From an uncultured Clostridia bacterium (GTDB lineage: Bacteria > Bacillota > Clostridia > TANB77 > CAG-508), in NCBI GenBank assembly GCA_934120675.1, contig CAKOUU010000026.1, positions 1 to 15,763 on the forward strand: a stretch of DNA of 15,763 nt. The letters are read 5' to 3'. The position numbers were made by a program, and so were the translations under genes. The notes beneath the pieces were generated by a model. That model saw only the letters and a list, made by a program, of their open reading frames with translations. It ran no database searches and had not been told where the DNA came from. Below, piece after piece: positions 14,552 to 15,763 of this stretch (within the stretch, counting starts at the first letter, position 1; the number at the start of each line of letters is the position of its first letter).

Positions 14552-14613
14552 ATAAATATAACACAGAAAAATATTAAAATCAATACATATAAAAAATGAA
14601 AGTGGGAATAAAT

Positions 14614-14871
14614 ATGTCATTGATTGCAAGATTTGATGGAAATATGAATGTAATAGGAAGATTACTAAAAGAATATAGAATTAAGAAAGATTTATCTTAT
14701 GAAAAACTTTCTGCAAAATTAGAGTTAATGGGTATTAGTATTCATAAGCAAAGTTTATATGATATTGAAAATAACAAAAGAACTGTAAAAGATTACGAAT
14801 TATTTGGTATTGCTTATGTTCTAGGAATAGATGTTAATGATTTATTAAAAGATATCAGAAAAAAATTCTAA
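14614..14871 (+). CDS. XRE-family transcriptional regulator
   Basis: 85-residue DNA-binding protein consisting of a single Cro/CI-type helix-turn-helix. After MSLIARFDGNMNVIGRLLKE comes the five-helix pattern, with recognition helix near HKQSLYDIENNKRTVKDYE. It ends with VLGIDVNDLLKDIRKKF, typical of small regulators of clostridial integrative elements. An upstream in-frame ATG at 14596 has no ribosome binding site, whereas GTGGGA precedes ATG 14614, so the latter is chosen. It is divergent from the 75-residue gene across a 14-bp palindrome, which suggests autoregulation. It is followed by a separate promoter, a second palindrome and a terminator before the integrase remnant. Confidence 0.88.
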   Translation: MSLIARFDGNMNVIGRLLKEYRIKKDLSYEKLSAKLELMGISIHKQSLYDIENNKRTVKDYELFGIAYVLGIDVNDLLKDIRKKF

Positions 14872-14903
14872 AATTGAGTTTAAAATGAATTTTTGAAAAT
14901 CGT

Positions 14904-14932
14904 TTGACATATAATAAAAAATATAGTATACC
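14904..14932 (+). promoter_or_regulatory. Promoter after the XRE gene
   Basis: A consensus -35 TTGACA, 17-base spacer and -10 TATACC (consensus TATAAT, two mismatches) on the plus strand. No gene follows before the terminator at 14973-15006. Confidence 0.55.
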
Positions 14933-14935
14933 ATA

Positions 14936-14951
14936 TTTAACTTAAGTTAAA
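14936..14951. promoter_or_regulatory. 16-bp palindrome just downstream of that promoter
   Basis: TTTAACTTAAGTTAAA is a perfect palindrome overlapping the expected transcription start. It is a possible repressor site, distinct in sequence from the operator at 14538-14551. Its low complexity makes chance occurrence more likely. Confidence 0.35.
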
Positions 14952-14972
14952 AAAATTATTTATGAGTGTTTG

Positions 14973-15006
14973 AAAAAACTAAATGTGCGGTAGCATTTAG
15001 TTTTTT
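14973..15006. terminator. Bidirectional Rho-independent terminator
   Basis: AAAAAACTAAATG (14973-14985) and CATTTAGTTTTTT (14994-15006) form a perfect 13-bp stem with an 8-base loop, with A and T tracts at both ends. It can end transcription from the XRE side. It lies directly against the start of the integrase similarity. Confidence 0.9.
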
Positions 15007-15035
15007 CATTTTTACAAGATGAGTTATTAAAACTA

Positions 15036-15677
15036 ATGAAAATTATAAAAACTACACCTATTGAATTGCCAGTAATTATTGCTGGTGTATATAGATTAAG
15101 GCGTGAAGAAGTTATAGGTATTAAATGGAATGCTATTGATTTCAAAGCAAAAACATTAACAATTAGGCATACGGTAGGTCATGGAAAAATTGACGGTGTT
15201 ACACAATTTATTTTCAAAGATAGAGCGAAAAGTGATTCTGGTTATAGAACTTTACCTTTATTTGATTTTATTGCCGATTTACTAAATTCTTATAAAGATA
15301 AGTATGAAGCATATAAAAAGTTTTATGGCAATACTTATTGTAATGACTATAAAGATTATATTTGCTTAATGGAAAATGGAGAATTAATAAAACCTGGATA
15401 TGTAACACAAACTTTTAGTAAAATATTAGATAATAACAATCTACGACACATTAGGCTACACGATTTAAGGCATAGTTGTGGTACTTTATTAATTCAAAAT
15501 GGTGTACCAGTTAAAGATATACAAATATGGTTAGGTCATTCTAATTTTCAGACTACTTTAAGATATGCACATGCTGATATAGAAAACAAAAGAATTTCTG
15601 CAAGTGTTATTAGCGATAAACTTGCATTAGATACAAAAGATACAAAAAAAGAACAAATTACCGAACTTGCACTTTAG
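15036..15677 (+). pseudogene. Tyrosine recombinase/integrase, catalytic domain only (N-terminally truncated)
   Basis: 213 residues matching the C-terminal catalytic domain of phage/Tn916-type integrases. The full active set is visible: Arg22 in YRLRREEVIGIKW, the beta-hairpin Lys65, His142 and Arg145 in HDLRHSCGTLL, His168 in WLGHSNFQTTLRYAH, and nucleophile Tyr177. Intact relatives are about 370-400 residues, with N-terminal arm-binding and core-binding domains that are absent here. Similarity starts a few codons before the ATG (LQDELLKLM from about 15015), right after the terminator, and the frame has a stop just upstream. There is no good ribosome binding site at ATG 15036. The simplest reading is a deletion that removed the 5' half, so I call it a remnant, but expression of an isolated catalytic domain cannot be excluded. 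Confidence 0.85.
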
Positions 15678-15699
15678 GTAATCTGTCTTAAAAATACAT

Positions 15700-15760
15700 T
15701 TCTAACTATTTATAAAAATTCTAATTTTGGAAAAGTGTTAGAACTTTTGTTAGAACTTTG
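15700..15760. repeat. Direct and inverted TTAGAA repeats after the integrase
   Basis: GTTAGAACTTTT (15737-15748) is followed at once by GTTAGAACTTTG (15749-15760), 11 of 12 bases equal. TTCTAAC (15700-15706) and TTCTAA (15719-15724) are inverted copies of the same core. Clusters like this next to an integrase gene are often arm-type binding sites of the attachment region. The sequence runs to the right edge. Confidence 0.45.
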
Positions 15761-15763
15761 CAC

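Noticed and set aside
14960..15145. 61-codon minus-strand frame across the terminator and integrase start
   Set aside because: It crosses a perfect terminator and is antisense to the conserved integrase domain.
9018..15763. GTGCAAA near 9020 and TTTGCAC at the right edge as an attachment-site pair
   Set aside because: The copies are inverted relative to each other and only 7 bases long; integration by a tyrosine recombinase would leave direct repeats.

Overview
The window is AT-rich DNA with Gram-positive style signals: strong GGAGG-type ribosome binding sites, TATAAT promoters with 17-base spacers, hairpin-plus-T-run terminators, and TGA used as stop. The gene content (FeoB, a complete fructose PTS operon with HPr and enzyme I, an XRE regulator, a MobV-type relaxase remnant and a Tn916/phage-type integrase) suggests a low-GC member of the Firmicutes, most likely an anaerobic Clostridia species. 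I cannot name the species.

Layout. 1-214: 5' part of a minus-strand gene, possibly of the Rpn / PD-(D/E)XK transposase family, running off the left edge. 475-2628: feoB, the ferrous iron transporter, without a feoA neighbour. 2788-3312 and 3467-3619: two unrecognised minus-strand genes (174 and 50 residues). Each has its own terminator, and they share a nearly identical promoter. 3718-8763: a minus-strand operon fruK - fruA - ptsH - ptsI. It carries everything needed to import fructose as fructose-1-phosphate (enzyme I, HPr, the EIIABC permease) and to convert it to fructose-1,6-bisphosphate (FruK). A 144-bp palindromic repeat lies between ptsH and ptsI. The fruK leader contains a terminator-like hairpin and a REP-like palindrome.

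From about 9015 to the right edge the DNA looks like a decayed mobile island. It has two minus-strand operons. The first (promoter near 11020) encodes a Bro-N antirepressor-like protein, a class I glutamine amidotransferase-like hydrolase and a truncated nitroreductase. The second (promoter near 14235) encodes three proteins I do not recognise (258, 130 and 149 residues) followed by a second class I amidotransferase-like hydrolase. Both promoters carry the same 10-base box. Between the operons lies a frameshifted MobV relaxase on the plus strand. The right end has a small unknown gene, a divergent XRE repressor with a palindromic operator, a short promoter-to-terminator unit without a gene, a tyrosine integrase that has lost its N-terminal half, and direct/inverted TTAGAA repeats that may be integrase arm sites.

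The best candidates for something undescribed are the twin amidotransferase-containing operons with their shared promoter box, and the 258/130/149-residue cassette. No tRNA, rRNA or CRISPR array was seen.
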